The notes below the pieces were generated by a model. That model was not told the origin of the DNA. It saw only the letters and a program-made list of their open reading frames with translations, and ran no database searches. Below, piece after piece: positions 15,797 to 25,655 of a DNA stretch of 64,000 nt. Position numbers and translations under genes: made by a program. Each line of letters begins with the position of its first letter. Position 1 is the first letter of the stretch. Source of the DNA: Terriglobus albidus (lineage in GTDB: Bacteria; Acidobacteriota; Terriglobia; Terriglobales; Acidobacteriaceae); the NCBI RefSeq assembly GCF_008000815.1, contig NZ_CP042806.1, positions 1,860,001-1,924,000 of the forward strand. Direction: 5' to 3'.

Positions 15797-17197
15797 ATGA
15801 TGCGTTTGATGACAAACCCAAGGCGCCGAGTCCTGTTTTGGTCCATCGTCGCCCTCTTTGCCGGCGCTCTGCTTCGGGCGTACTGTATCCGACATTACCC
15901 ACAGTTGCAGGGCGACCCGCAGCTCTATGCGGAGGTGATTCGTAACTGGATGACCCGCGGCGTCTATGGGTTTACTCAGGAAGCCGGGGTTCGGCCAACG
16001 CTGATCCGGCTACCCGGATATCCCATCTTCCTCGGGGTCTGCTTCCGGCTCTTCGGCATGGCTAACCTGCAGGCGGCACTGTGGGTACAGGTGGCAGTCG
16101 ATCTGTTGACCTGCGGTTTACTAGCTCTGCTGGCCCGGCGTTTTGCAGGTGACCGGGCGGCGATAACAGCTTTATGGTTGGCTGCGTTGTGTCCCTTCCT
16201 GGCAGAGTTTACTGCTGCCGGATTAACAGAGACGTTAACGCTCTTCTGTACGGTGCTTGCCTTTTGGGCACTGCAGCGATGGCTGGATGCTCCGCTGTGG
16301 CGGCGGGTCGTTGTACTGGGTGCGGCGCTGGCATATGCCATTTTGTTACGGCCAGATCAAGGACTGCTGGCGGCATCAGTCTTACTAACGATGCTGCTGG
16401 GGCGTGGATACAGGCTGCCTCAGGTAAAAGGAACGATCGTTCCGGCAGCGGTGTGTGCCTTGCTGGCGGTGCTTCCCCTGGTTCCGTGGACGGCCCGGAA
16501 CTACCGCGTCTTCCACGTGCTGCAACCGCTGGCGCCGCGTTATGCGAACGATCCCGGAGAGCCGAATCCGTATGGCTTCCAGCGATGGTATCGGACATGG
16601 GCGATCGACTACGCGTCGACAGAAGATATCTATTGGGACTACGACGGCGATGCCATGGACTTTGCAACGCTGCCGGCACGCGCCTTCGATTCGCCAGAGC
16701 AGTATCGAGAGACAGCAGCGATCCTTGCTCTCTATAACGAGACGAAGCGGAACTCGCCCGAGGTGGATTCCCGCTTTGCGGCTCTGGCGGAGCAGCGTGT
16801 GCGAAAGCACCCAGTGCGCTATTACGTGCTGCTGCCGGTTGCCCGCCTGGGAAATATGTTGCTGCGTCCACGCGTGGACTGGCTTCCCGGATCGCTGCAG
16901 TGGTGGCGATGGAGTGAGTCGTCGCCGCTTCAATTTGGCCGAGCCCTGTTCCTCGGAGCACTGAATCTGGCATTGATAGTGTTCGCGGCGATCGGCGCAT
17001 GGAGGTTGAAGGCACAGACCGATCTGCGTCCAATCCTGCTTGCCATGCTGGCGTATGGCGTTTTGCGGTGTGCGCTGTTGTTAACGGTCGATAACTCGGA
17101 GCCGCGTTATACGGTGGAGTTCGTTCCCTTGTGGATTGTGTTGAGCGCTGTGGCGCTGACGAAGCCGCGGGCTGCCGCGCTCGGGCGTATCGATTGA
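15797..17197 (+). CDS. GT39/ArnT-like membrane glycosyltransferase
   Basis: The product has about 466 residues with some ten to eleven hydrophobic helices. The first extracytoplasmic loop contains GDPQLYAEVIRNWM, in the position where PMT/ArnT-like (GT39/GT83, GT-C fold) enzymes keep their acidic catalytic pair. Such enzymes transfer sugars from polyprenyl-phosphate carriers at the outer face of the inner membrane. Acceptor and sugar are unknown. Starts at 15758, 15797 and 15809 are possible. ATG 15797 is used because it leaves 53 bp for the divergent fusion gene and precedes the basic MTNPRRR segment before the first helix. A hairpin at 17267-17296 follows the stop codon. Confidence 0.7.
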   Translation: MMRLMTNPRRRVLFWSIVALFAGALLRAYCIRHYPQLQGDPQLYAEVIRNWMTRGVYGFTQEAGVRPTLIRLPGYPIFLGVCFRLFGMANLQAALWVQVAVDLLTCGLLALLARRFAGDRAAITALWLAALCPFLAEFTAAGLTETLTLFCTVLAFWALQRWLDAPLWRRVVVLGAALAYAILLRPDQGLLAASVLLTMLLGRGYRLPQVKGTIVPAAVCALLAVLPLVPWTARNYRVFHVLQPLAPRYANDPGEPNPYGFQRWYRTWAIDYASTEDIYWDYDGDAMDFATLPARAFDSPEQYRETAAILALYNETKRNSPEVDSRFAALAEQRVRKHPVRYYVLLPVARLGNMLLRPRVDWLPGSLQWWRWSESSPLQFGRALFLGALNLALIVFAAIGAWRLKAQTDLRPILLAMLAYGVLRCALLLTVDNSEPRYTVEFVPLWIVLSAVALTKPRAAALGRID

Positions 17198-17266
17198 ATA
17201 TTGCTCGAATGGTTTATCCCAGCGAAACGAGTTCGATGGGGGACCCGAATAATTTGCCCCAAATGT

Positions 17267-17296
17267 CCCACCCATCGCTTGTCGCGATGGATGGGG
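17267..17296. terminator. Hairpin between convergent genes, probable terminator
   Basis: A 12-13 bp stem (17267-17278 with 17284-17296, one mismatch) closes a 5-base loop between two convergent genes. Its text, CCCACCCATCGC and partner, resembles a dispersed acidobacterial repeat rather than a classical U-tailed terminator, since no T run follows on either strand. Confidence 0.45.
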
Positions 17297-17327
17297 CACC
17301 CAATGCATGGGGTAACACTAGGTCGGG

Positions 17328-19673
17328 TTATGCCTTTAGCAGTTCTTTGACGTAAACCGGGCGCAGCGGGAGGCGGCGGATCGGTTTCCCTGTCGCGTCG
17401 AAGACAGCCGCTGCAATTGCCGGTGATGCGAGCGCGTTGGCTGCTTCCGAGCCCTGGCCGTAGCTGCCGACTGTTGGATTATGGAGGAGGACGACTTTAA
17501 TCTCCGGAATCTCGTTCATCTTCAGGATTGGGTAAGAGATCCAGTCAGCTGCGGTGACGGCTCCTTCATCGAAGGCCACCTCTTCGTAGAGTGCCTGGCT
17601 GATGCCCATTACCGCTCCACCTTCGATCTGCCGTTTGAGCTGCTCCGGGTTCACCACGATGCCGGGATCCACAGCGATGGTGTACTTCTCGACCTTTACG
17701 TCTCCGGTTGCCGGTGTGACGGTGATCTGGCAGGCGCACGCCCAGTAGACTCCACCGCGGAACATGACAGAGACGCCCTGTCCGCGAACCGGCGTAGAGC
17801 CTGTAGAAGCAGCGGCTGGTTGCGGCGATGGACGTGTCTGCCATCCGGACTCTTCGCGCAGCCGCTGCAGCACGTGAATCAGGCGCTCTTCTTTCGCATG
17901 GTCGATACGGAACTGAAGAGGATCGGCCGCGGCAAGCGCCGCCGCGTCGCTGATAGCGAGCTCGCGTGGGAAGTTCTGCTGGTATTGCGTGGGTGTCCGC
18001 ATGCTGTGGTCACGCAGCCCGATGGCGAGAGGGGATGCTTTCTGACCAACCTGGAAAGTGCCGTGGTAACGCTCTTCGAGATTGGGGGCGGCGTCGTATT
18101 GCCAGGGATCGGCGCTCCCGTTGGCGATGCTGGTGAGCATGCCGCCCTTTTCCGAAGGAGCCGGCATGGTGGGAAGCCCCGCAAGCACGGCGCCGATCGG
18201 ACGGTCGTCCTGGCCGGCAGGCTGATGGTGATCGGCTTCGTACGCAACGATGCGCCCATTCGCGTCAAGTCCGATCCTGATGTCGGTAAAGGCGGCCGGA
18301 GATTGCGTTGACCACTGGATATCGTCGTTGCGCATCCACTGAACACGCACAGGCTTGCGGAGCTCTTTGGAAAGAAGGACAGCTTCATCCTCGGCTCCTG
18401 CGTTGCCTCCGTTCGAGCGGCCGTAGTGCCCGGCCCCGGCATAGGTCTTGACGATGACTTTGTCGGTGTTGACGCCCAGCATCATGGCGAGCTCGCCTCG
18501 TAGTGCCTGTGCGTTCTGGGTATGCGTGTGCACAGTCACGACGTCGTCAGGACGGTAATCTGCAACGGCGACCGTGGGACCGATGGGCGCGTGTTTCATG
18601 TAGGGCAGCTCGTAGGTGGCGTTGAGCACCTTTGCCGCGGACTTCATTCCGGAGGCGACGTCGCCTGTGCTCTTGCGGCTCTTCTGGACGGGCGTGGCGT
18701 TCCAGTCAGCTTCATTCCGTAGATGCTGGTGAAGCTTCTCTTTGCCGGGAAGCCCCTTCCATTCGGTCCATTTGGTGGTACCGGCAACCTGTCCCGATGC
18801 CTGGATCGCCTCCCACTCGGTGGGAGCAACAACCGCGACCAGGTCGCCTTTCACGATGACCTGAGCGTTGGGATATTTCTGTTTGTCGACTTTACCGACG
18901 GAGACCAGGCGCGATCCCAGCGTGGCTGGATGAATGGTGCGCGCATGCAGCATGCCCGGAAGCTTGACGTTCGTGACCCACGGTTCCTGGTGCTTCACCT
19001 TCTGGGCGATGACGCTGTTCTTATACGACTTGCCGATCACCTTGTAGCTGCTGACCGCCTTCATCGGTGGATTACCGCCGACCGCGAGCCCAAAGATGCT
19101 GGTGAGGTCACCGCTGACCGGGATGGTGAGCTTGAGATCCTTGCCTTTCACCAGATCGCCGTAGCGAACTTGTTTTCCGCCTCCGGAGACCATGCCGTCA
19201 TGCGTCGATAGCTGTTCGGCAGGTACTCCAAGATGTTCTGAGGCGAGCTGCAGGATCGCCTGACGGGTATACGCAGCGGCTTTGCGGATATTGGGTGAGC
19301 CGTTACCAAGAAGGTCGAAGGTGCCTCCGCCGTCCGCGGTGACATCGGTGTCGCCGGTGACAACAGTGGTGATGGCCTCGAAGGGAAGGTCCAGCTCTTC
19401 GGCCACGATCTGACGGTATGCGGTATAGATGGTTCCCTGGCCGAAGTCGCTCTTGCCGGTGCGGAAGAGGACGGTATTGTCAGGACGGATCTCGATCCAC
19501 GAGCCCGGCAGGGAAGCGTCAAAGGCGCGAAGGCTGGTGTTGGCGGCGGCTTCGGCGGCGCCGGAACGCAGTATGCCGAAGCCGACCATCAGCACCCCGC
19601 CAGCTTTCATAAACCCGCGGCGGCTGAGCTGTGCTCCATAGATATCGGTGGTCTGTTCCGTAAACCCGATCAT
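17328..19673 (-). CDS. Molybdopterin-binding subunit of an IorB-like (xanthine dehydrogenase family) oxidoreductase
   Basis: The 781-residue product starts with a Tat signal (LSRRGFMKAGG, R18-R19, then a hydrophobic stretch ending SGAAEAA), so it is exported folded with cofactor. The rest matches the isoquinoline 1-oxidoreductase beta-subunit type of molybdenum hydroxylase: GKSDFGQGTIYTAYRQIVAEEL, DVTADGGGTFDLLGNGSPNIRKAA, GAGHYGRSNGGNAGAEDEAV, RGQGVSVMFRGGVYWACACQ and the C-terminal GQGSEAANALASPAIAAAV with a candidate catalytic Glu. The ATG overlaps the stop of the 2Fe-2S subunit (ATGA at 19670-19673), so the two are co-translated. Substrate is probably an N-heterocycle or aldehyde; not determinable. 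A far longer upstream reading is rejected because it covers the partner gene. Confidence 0.88.
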   Translation of the reverse strand: MIGFTEQTTDIYGAQLSRRGFMKAGGVLMVGFGILRSGAAEAAANTSLRAFDASLPGSWIEIRPDNTVLFRTGKSDFGQGTIYTAYRQIVAEELDLPFEAITTVVTGDTDVTADGGGTFDLLGNGSPNIRKAAAYTRQAILQLASEHLGVPAEQLSTHDGMVSGGGKQVRYGDLVKGKDLKLTIPVSGDLTSIFGLAVGGNPPMKAVSSYKVIGKSYKNSVIAQKVKHQEPWVTNVKLPGMLHARTIHPATLGSRLVSVGKVDKQKYPNAQVIVKGDLVAVVAPTEWEAIQASGQVAGTTKWTEWKGLPGKEKLHQHLRNEADWNATPVQKSRKSTGDVASGMKSAAKVLNATYELPYMKHAPIGPTVAVADYRPDDVVTVHTHTQNAQALRGELAMMLGVNTDKVIVKTYAGAGHYGRSNGGNAGAEDEAVLLSKELRKPVRVQWMRNDDIQWSTQSPAAFTDIRIGLDANGRIVAYEADHHQPAGQDDRPIGAVLAGLPTMPAPSEKGGMLTSIANGSADPWQYDAAPNLEERYHGTFQVGQKASPLAIGLRDHSMRTPTQYQQNFPRELAISDAAALAAADPLQFRIDHAKEERLIHVLQRLREESGWQTRPSPQPAAASTGSTPVRGQGVSVMFRGGVYWACACQITVTPATGDVKVEKYTIAVDPGIVVNPEQLKRQIEGGAVMGISQALYEEVAFDEGAVTAADWISYPILKMNEIPEIKVVLLHNPTVGSYGQGSEAANALASPAIAAAVFDATGKPIRRLPLRPVYVKELLKA

Positions 19674-20197
19674 TGTGCGCCTCCTTTCGCCATGAGGGTC
19701 GAAGCAAAGCGGACGGCTTCGATGATGGCGACATAGCTGCCGCAGCGGCACAGATGTGGTGACGGTCCTGAGTTGGTGAAGGTGTCCTTGATCTCTTCGA
19801 CGGAGGGGTTCTGTTTGCTTTCCAGCAGCTCGGTGGCTTTGATCATCATGCCGTTCTGGCAGAAACCGCAAAGGTGAACCTGCTGTTCGATCCAGGCCTC
19901 CTGCACCGGGTGCAATGTCTTCGCTGCCTGAGCGGCGGAGAGATGTTGCTGCTTTGCCCAGCGGTCAGGCAGGCCCTCAAGGGTTGTGATTTCCTTGCCT
20001 GCTGCAGCCGTGGCGGGTGTAATGCAGGAACGAACCTCTTTGCCGTCGAGTAGTACGGAACAGGCTCCGCATTGCGCCAGGCCGCAGCCGAACTGGGGAC
20101 TGGTGACATCCAACTCATCGCGAAGAACATAGAGAAGCGGCGTATCCTCAGCGGACTGCACCTCGCGCTTCTTTCCATTGACCGTAATCGTCAACAT
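19670..20197 (-). CDS. 2Fe-2S subunit of an IorA-like molybdenum hydroxylase
   Basis: The 175-residue electron-transfer subunit has the usual two clusters. The plant-type ferredoxin site is GCGLAQCGACSVLLDG plus the later Cys in VRSC. The second site is HLCGFCQNGM with PHLCRCGSY. ATG 20195-20197 is selected since GGAGGTGG lies directly upstream and the protein then begins MLTITVNGKK like its family. It passes electrons from the molybdenum subunit encoded immediately downstream. The gene has no Tat signal, so it is presumably carried out with its partner. It is divergent from a MarR-GNAT gene with a palindromic operator at 20400-20420, which may control both. Confidence 0.9.
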   Translation of the reverse strand: MLTITVNGKKREVQSAEDTPLLYVLRDELDVTSPQFGCGLAQCGACSVLLDGKEVRSCITPATAAAGKEITTLEGLPDRWAKQQHLSAAQAAKTLHPVQEAWIEQQVHLCGFCQNGMMIKATELLESKQNPSVEEIKDTFTNSGPSPHLCRCGSYVAIIEAVRFASTLMAKGGAQ

Positions 20198-20399
20198 CGA
20201 TCCACCTCCAGATTGAGCTCCGGCTTCGTCTCGGTGGCGAGCAGTCATGACAGTGGTTGCCGCGCAGGGAGGGTTCGCGGAGCCTGCCACAGAAGAGTAG
20301 CCCATTCCACCTGACGGGGCCACCGTGCGGTCGGCAAAACCGGCGTTTGGCGCGATCGGCATGTCTTTTGACGGGATCAGCTTGCGAAGACGATGTTAG

Positions 20400-20420
20400 A
20401 TAGTTGCTTAAAGCAACTAT
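20400..20420. promoter_or_regulatory. Perfect 21-bp palindrome, MarR-type operator
   Basis: Arms ATAGTTGCTT and AAGCAACTAT (10 bp each, one central A) form a perfect inverted repeat 20 bases before the MarR-GNAT start codon. The core TTGCTTxAAGCAA is the usual MarR-family shape. It lies in the 243-bp gap between this gene and the divergent IorAB pair. Confidence 0.75.
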
Positions 20421-20440
20421 TTTGGTTTAGGGTCGAGTGC

Positions 20441-21364
20441 ATGAGTGATGCGGCCCAGATCTTTGCCATTCGCGACTTCAATCGCTTCTATACGGCCCGG
20501 CTGGGTCTATTGCGGAAGCGACATCTTGATGGCGAGTTTTCGCTTACGGAAGCGCGCATGCTGTACGAGATCTGGGCGAATCCCCGGCTGACGGCGTCGA
20601 ATCTTCGGGGAATCCTGGGTCTGGATGCGGGCTATATCAGCCGGCTGCTGGCTTCATTGACGAAGCGGAAGCTTGTGCGGCAAGCAGTGTCAAAGGCCGA
20701 CAGCAGGGAACGTCTGCTCTCATTGACGCAAGCCGGTGAGAAGAAGGTGGCCGCACTCAACCGGCAATCGGAGCAGCAAATTGAAGCGATGCTGCAAGGG
20801 CTGAGCGGAGAGGAAAAGGAGAAGCTGGTCGCTTCACTCTCGGCCGTACGTTCTCTGCTGAGCGCGCAGAAGAGCTCTGAGGTGCAGGTCGAGCGGCTAA
20901 ACGAGGTTACCGATGAGGTGCTCGATCTTCTACAGGAGTATTACGAGGCGGTGGGCGTAATGGTGCGGGATACGCCTGAGTCGGTGCGCGAGATCGTGGA
21001 CGATCCCGATGCCGGCGTATGGATCGCTACGTTGAACGGAAAGATCGTGGGATGCTCCTATCTTCACAGCCTGCCATCGATGCAGGGAGCGACGGAGTGT
21101 AAGCGGCTCTACGTCAGACCGAGCGCTCGCGGCAAAGGTGTCGCGCATGCTCTGCTCGATGCACAGGAGGCCTTTGCAAAGAGCCGGGGCTTTAAGCGGA
21201 TCTATCTGGACAGTAAGGATGATCTGCGCGTTGCCATTGGCCTCTATCAGCGGAGAGGCTTTGTGGCCTGTGAGCGTTACAACGACAACCCACAGGCGAC
21301 GGTGTTTCTGATGAAAGAGATTGCGGAGACGTCGAAGAAAGCTATGCGAAGGCCCTCAAGGTAG
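20441..21364 (+). CDS. MarR-family regulator fused to a GNAT acetyltransferase
   Basis: The 307-residue protein has two domains. Residues 5-150 are a MarR winged helix: RDFNRFYTARLGLL, SLTEARMLYEIW, LRGILGLDAGYISRLLASL and SKADSRERLLSLTQAG. Residues about 160-300 are a GNAT fold, with RLYVRPSARGKGVAHALLDA carrying the acetyl-CoA loop RGKG and the late segment IGLYQRRGFVACERY. The fusion is a known architecture, but the acetylated substrate is not known for most members. ATG 20441 follows the palindromic operator by 20 bases; a longer reading from 20393 would start before the operator. It probably regulates itself and perhaps the divergent molybdenum hydroxylase. Confidence 0.9.
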   Translation: MSDAAQIFAIRDFNRFYTARLGLLRKRHLDGEFSLTEARMLYEIWANPRLTASNLRGILGLDAGYISRLLASLTKRKLVRQAVSKADSRERLLSLTQAGEKKVAALNRQSEQQIEAMLQGLSGEEKEKLVASLSAVRSLLSAQKSSEVQVERLNEVTDEVLDLLQEYYEAVGVMVRDTPESVREIVDDPDAGVWIATLNGKIVGCSYLHSLPSMQGATECKRLYVRPSARGKGVAHALLDAQEAFAKSRGFKRIYLDSKDDLRVAIGLYQRRGFVACERYNDNPQATVFLMKEIAETSKKAMRRPSR

Positions 21365-21634
21365 ACAAAGGCCGCCGCCACTCCGTGGCCTGCCGCATGG
21401 AGAAGAACGAGCATGCCCTTCCTGTCATAGCGCTTCGATGAGTTCGCTCTGCGCATAATCACCCCGTAAATACGAGACGTCTCAATTTTTAGCGCGTACT
21501 TAGCGCGCCCAAATCGAAACGATTTTTCTTGACGATCGATGTTTGGTTCAAATACCGTCTCGTCCATCTCGAAACTGTTTTTCTATCGAAACGGCCTACC
21601 GGTCTTTCAATCTCCGCAGAGAGGGTTTCTGTCG

Positions 21635-24600
21635 ATGCTTCGTATTTTTGTGCGTTTTCTGGCTTTGTTTGTGCTGTTCAGTAGTTCCCTGGGCGCTGCC
21701 TTTGCCCAGGGTGGTGAGGGCGCCATCTCCGGGACGGTGACGGATCCGACCGGAGCAATCGTTCCGCGCGCGACTGTCGTTGCTCATAACACTGCCACCG
21801 GCGTGGACGCGACTCGTACCACCACCAGCGACGGTGTCTATAACGTTGCTCCGCTGATGCCGGGTACCTATACGCTGACGGTTACCGCAACCGGTTTCAG
21901 CAGCTTCCGGCAGGAGAATATTCAGGTCAATGCGCTGGCCAACGTAGGCCTGAATGTGTCCCTCAAAGTCGGCAATCAGAGTGAGACGGTGACGGTCACC
22001 GATGCTCCTCCCATAATTGAAACGACGAATGCCACACTTGGCGGAACCATCGACAACAAGCTATATACCGCACTGCCGATCATGATCACAGGCCTGCAGC
22101 AGCGCGACATCACCCAGTTCTCAAATCTGCTGCCGGGCGCACAGGTTCCTCCCGGAGGCCGCTCGTCGATCATCGGTGGAACGGGACAACGGCTTGGCGA
22201 ACTATATCTCGACGGTATGCCGATCACGACGCTGTCGCAGCAGGGCGACAATCGTCCGATCTTCAACATCGTTCCGCTTGAGGCCATTGACCAGGTGAAG
22301 GTGGTGACGTCAGGTTTCTCTGCGGAGTATCAGGGCGCGGGTCTGGAGAACTACAACACCAAGGGTGGGGGAAACAAATACCACGGAGCTATCTTCGGAT
22401 ACTTCCGCAATACGATTTTTGATGCATGGACATTCAGCAATAAGCCAGGCGCGCCTGGAAACCAGCAGAGTGTGGTGGTCAACGGAGTTGTTACCAAGGT
22501 CGATGGGCCGAAGACTCCGGAGCATCAGATCGAGACAGGTTTCACCATTGGTGGCCCAATCAAGATTCCTCATCTGATCGATGGGCACGACAAGCTGTTC
22601 TTTTTCGCGACGTACGATAAATTTCACTCAAGCCAGGGCGCGAACAACACCCCGAGCACCGTCCCCACGACGTTAATGCGACAGGGTAATTTCCAAGAAT
22701 TGCTTACGGCGAACGCAACGACGGGAGGCAAGGGGAATACGGCGAACGTCAACTACCCGATTTACGATCCGACGACGCAGGCTGCCTGCACGGCGCAATA
22801 TAAAACCGCGTGCCGCTATCAGTATGGCTATGGCCCCGGAGTCGGTAACAGCGCTCCGGTTCTGATCACTCCCGGTGGGGCAAACATTATTCCGGCGAGC
22901 CAACTCTCTCCGATCACGCAGTTCATGCAGAAATATCTGCCTGCACCGAGTGTGGACACTGTTGGCGCCATTGCGAACAACTACGTGGGCGGCATTCCGC
23001 AGGGCTACGACAACTGGCTCTACTCAGGCCGCATAGACTACGCCATCTCGCCGAAACAGACTTTGATCATGGTCATTACGGGCGGTAATCGTCACGCTGT
23101 CCCGTACACGACCTCGTCCACTTCCAATCTTCCGGTACCGTATCTTGCCACGACCATGTCTACGGTCGGTGGTCATTGGGCATCGCTGGAAGATAACTAC
23201 GTCATCACGTCGAACCTTGTGAACCAGTTCAAATATGGCTTCATGAACTTCGGCGGGCCTCCGGTGCGTAACATCACCCAGGGAAATCCACTTTATTCTG
23301 CGGCTGCCGCGGGTATCACCGGGCTGCCGGCGGGCCAGGCGTCGGAAAATTTTCCAAACACTACTTTTTCAGGAAGTAATGCGCCGGCAGCGTGGGTTGG
23401 CAATACGCCAACGACGACGAATGTTTCGGAGACCTATACCCTTAAGGACAACCTGTCCTGGTTGCACAGCGCACATTCCTTCAACTTCGGTTTCCAGTAT
23501 CAGTGGCTCGAAAACAATTCGAGCGTCGCCGATGGTGCATCACAGCCGATGACACTGACGTGGAACACGAATGAGACCGCCAATCTTTCCGGTACGAGCT
23601 ACGCTTCAAACACAGGGTATTCCTACGCTAGCTACATGATTGGCGCCGTGGGCAGTTCTACCATCACGCAGCAGGCATTTAGCGTCTTAGGTGGCCGTTT
23701 CCGTCCCTGGGCGGTGTATGGACAAGACGACTGGAGAGTAAGCAAAGACCTCACGCTTAACATCGGGCTGCGTTATGACTATCTGCCTACGTATCGAGAA
23801 GTGCTCGACCGGTGGTCGTTTCTGAACCCGAACATCCAGAATCCAATCACAGGAAATCTCGGAGCCTTACAGTTCGCCGGAAATCGCGCAGGCGGTCTTC
23901 CCGTAAGTTGCAATTGCAGTACGCCGGTGGATACGCACAAAACGAACTTCGGACCGCGCGTTGGATTTGCGTGGACGATTCATGACAAGACCGTTGTCCG
24001 GGGCGGCTTCGGCCTGTTGTATTCGCATGCGGGCGGTACGGGGGGAGCAGGCGGAGCGGGCACAGGCTCCGGCCAATTTGGCTTCACTTCGGCAGTCACA
24101 CTTGCCGATAGTACTGCCGGTCCGGCCTTCTATCTCAACAGCGCCAACTCCAAATGGGGTGGGCCCGGATATGTTCTGCCGGCGCCTGCAACCGTCACTC
24201 CGACCAGCCAGACACTTGGAACCGGGTACTACGTCTGCTCGGGGCAGAACTTTACCCCTTGCAATGGAGCCTCAGGCACCTCAGCCGGGAATGGCAGCAG
24301 CCTCGCATATCCAGACAGGTATCTTGGAGGCCGCGCACCGGTCTTCAACTTCTGGAACTTCGGTGTCCAGCGCGAGATTACGCAGAACATCACGATCACC
24401 CTCAACTATGTCGGCAGCCAAAGCCATTTCCTGGCGGGCGCGAACAACATTCGCGGGTTGCAGTCAGGGCAGGTGCCGGCATCGTATCTGGCATCGGTGG
24501 GCGCAGCGGATTGCAGCCAAACACCGGGCACAACGGCCTTCAACTCCTGCCTGAATCTGCCTGCAACAACGGCGAATCTTGCATTGGCACAGACCCGTAG

Positions 24601-25597
24601 CGGTGTAACGCTTGCCGCTCCGTACTCCGGTTACACCGCCGCCGCGGCTGTCAACTCAAATGCCACCATTGCTCACATGCTCACCTGGATGCCCCAGTAT
24701 TCCGGTACCTCGGATACGTGGGGAAATGTCGCGAATGCGAATTACAACGCATTTCAGCTGAGCCTGGCTCATCGCGCGGCTCATGGTTTGACGCTGAATC
24801 TCAACTACACCTATTCGAAGAATATCGATGATGCCGGAACCGCCCGTTCGGGCTGGGATCTCCCTGCCGGCGTAACATCGACGGGCAGGGCATGGAAACA
24901 GAATGCGATCGACCGATCCCTCTCCATCAACTCGCAGCCGCATAACCTGAGCGTCTTTGGTGTCTATGAGCTGCCTTTCGGAAAGGGTAAGATCGGCGGG
25001 AACAACTTCCTTGTCCGCGCATTGCTTGGCGGATGGCAGACCGGAGACATCTTCCAGTACTCCTCCGGTCTTGCACTGGCCCTGGTCGGCTCCTGCAACA
25101 CACAGCAAAACATCGGTCAAGGGACGTGCATGCCGGACTATAACCCCGCGTTCACCGGGTCAGTGCGCACCAGCGACGGCTGGGGTAAGGGAGTTACCGC
25201 GGCAACCCTGGGAACCAAGTCCTACTTGAATGGATATATCTCTACGACAAACTCAGGCATGGGCGCAGGCGGTGCGGCTTGTGGTTCATCGACGGGACCG
25301 TTCTGCAATGCCGGCAATGCCAAGATCGGTAACCTCACGCGTATTGGGGCGTATGGTCTACGCGGACCGAGCATCTATCGCCTCACATCAAACCTGCGCC
25401 GCACCTTCGACATCAATGACCGTGTGAAATTCCTCTTCGGTGTTGATTGCCAGAATGTAACGAACCACACCACCTTCGGAAACAATGCCGCGAATAACCA
25501 AATCACGGTCAACGTCAACAGCTCGACCTTCGGTACGTTGAACTTTGCCAGCGCGGACTCCCGCGCCTTCCAGTTCTCCGGCCGGTTGACCTTCTAG
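21635..25597 (+). CDS. TonB-dependent receptor, Oar-like, full length
   Basis: The 1320-residue outer-membrane protein starts with a Sec signal peptide (MLRIFVRFLALFVLF, cleavage after AFAQ). A carboxypeptidase-regulatory-like domain follows (GAISGTVTDPTGAIVPRATV, about residues 28-110), then a plug-like region with QRLGELYLDGMPI and a large beta-barrel. The chain ends FQFSGRLTF with a terminal Phe, typical of BamA-assembled barrels. It is much longer than classical siderophore receptors and has no SusD partner, like other acidobacterial Oar-type proteins. Substrate is unknown. ATG 21635 is preferred over an in-frame ATG at 21539 because it starts exactly at the signal peptide. A hairpin at 25616-25648 follows the stop codon. 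Confidence 0.9.
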   Translation: MLRIFVRFLALFVLFSSSLGAAFAQGGEGAISGTVTDPTGAIVPRATVVAHNTATGVDATRTTTSDGVYNVAPLMPGTYTLTVTATGFSSFRQENIQVNALANVGLNVSLKVGNQSETVTVTDAPPIIETTNATLGGTIDNKLYTALPIMITGLQQRDITQFSNLLPGAQVPPGGRSSIIGGTGQRLGELYLDGMPITTLSQQGDNRPIFNIVPLEAIDQVKVVTSGFSAEYQGAGLENYNTKGGGNKYHGAIFGYFRNTIFDAWTFSNKPGAPGNQQSVVVNGVVTKVDGPKTPEHQIETGFTIGGPIKIPHLIDGHDKLFFFATYDKFHSSQGANNTPSTVPTTLMRQGNFQELLTANATTGGKGNTANVNYPIYDPTTQAACTAQYKTACRYQYGYGPGVGNSAPVLITPGGANIIPASQLSPITQFMQKYLPAPSVDTVGAIANNYVGGIPQGYDNWLYSGRIDYAISPKQTLIMVITGGNRHAVPYTTSSTSNLPVPYLATTMSTVGGHWASLEDNYVITSNLVNQFKYGFMNFGGPPVRNITQGNPLYSAAAAGITGLPAGQASENFPNTTFSGSNAPAAWVGNTPTTTNVSETYTLKDNLSWLHSAHSFNFGFQYQWLENNSSVADGASQPMTLTWNTNETANLSGTSYASNTGYSYASYMIGAVGSSTITQQAFSVLGGRFRPWAVYGQDDWRVSKDLTLNIGLRYDYLPTYREVLDRWSFLNPNIQNPITGNLGALQFAGNRAGGLPVSCNCSTPVDTHKTNFGPRVGFAWTIHDKTVVRGGFGLLYSHAGGTGGAGGAGTGSGQFGFTSAVTLADSTAGPAFYLNSANSKWGGPGYVLPAPATVTPTSQTLGTGYYVCSGQNFTPCNGASGTSAGNGSSLAYPDRYLGGRAPVFNFWNFGVQREITQNITITLNYVGSQSHFLAGANNIRGLQSGQVPASYLASVGAADCSQTPGTTAFNSCLNLPATTANLALAQTRSGVTLAAPYSGYTAAAAVNSNATIAHMLTWMPQYSGTSDTWGNVANANYNAFQLSLAHRAAHGLTLNLNYTYSKNIDDAGTARSGWDLPAGVTSTGRAWKQNAIDRSLSINSQPHNLSVFGVYELPFGKGKIGGNNFLVRALLGGWQTGDIFQYSSGLALALVGSCNTQQNIGQGTCMPDYNPAFTGSVRTSDGWGKGVTAATLGTKSYLNGYISTTNSGMGAGGAACGSSTGPFCNAGNAKIGNLTRIGAYGLRGPSIYRLTSNLRRTFDINDRVKFLFGVDCQNVTNHTTFGNNAANNQITVNVNSSTFGTLNFASADSRAFQFSGRLTF

Positions 25598-25615
25598 ACT
25601 CTCCATACTCTTAAA

Positions 25616-25648
25616 ACAGCGGGCCGCCTTTCATGGGTGGCTCGCTGT
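25616..25648. terminator. Hairpin terminator between convergent genes
   Basis: ACAGCGGGCCGCC (25616-25628) pairs with GGTGGCTCGCTGT (25636-25648), 13 bp with two G-U wobbles and a 7-base loop. It stands between the receptor and the convergent iron-permease-like gene. A clear U-tract is absent on both sides. Confidence 0.45.
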
Positions 25649-25655
25649 ACGTATT

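Noticed and set aside
21277-21567. Possible 96-codon leftward gene
   Set aside because: It overlaps the end of the MarR-GNAT gene, has no ribosome site and no family resemblance; the 270-bp gap more likely holds the receptor promoter.
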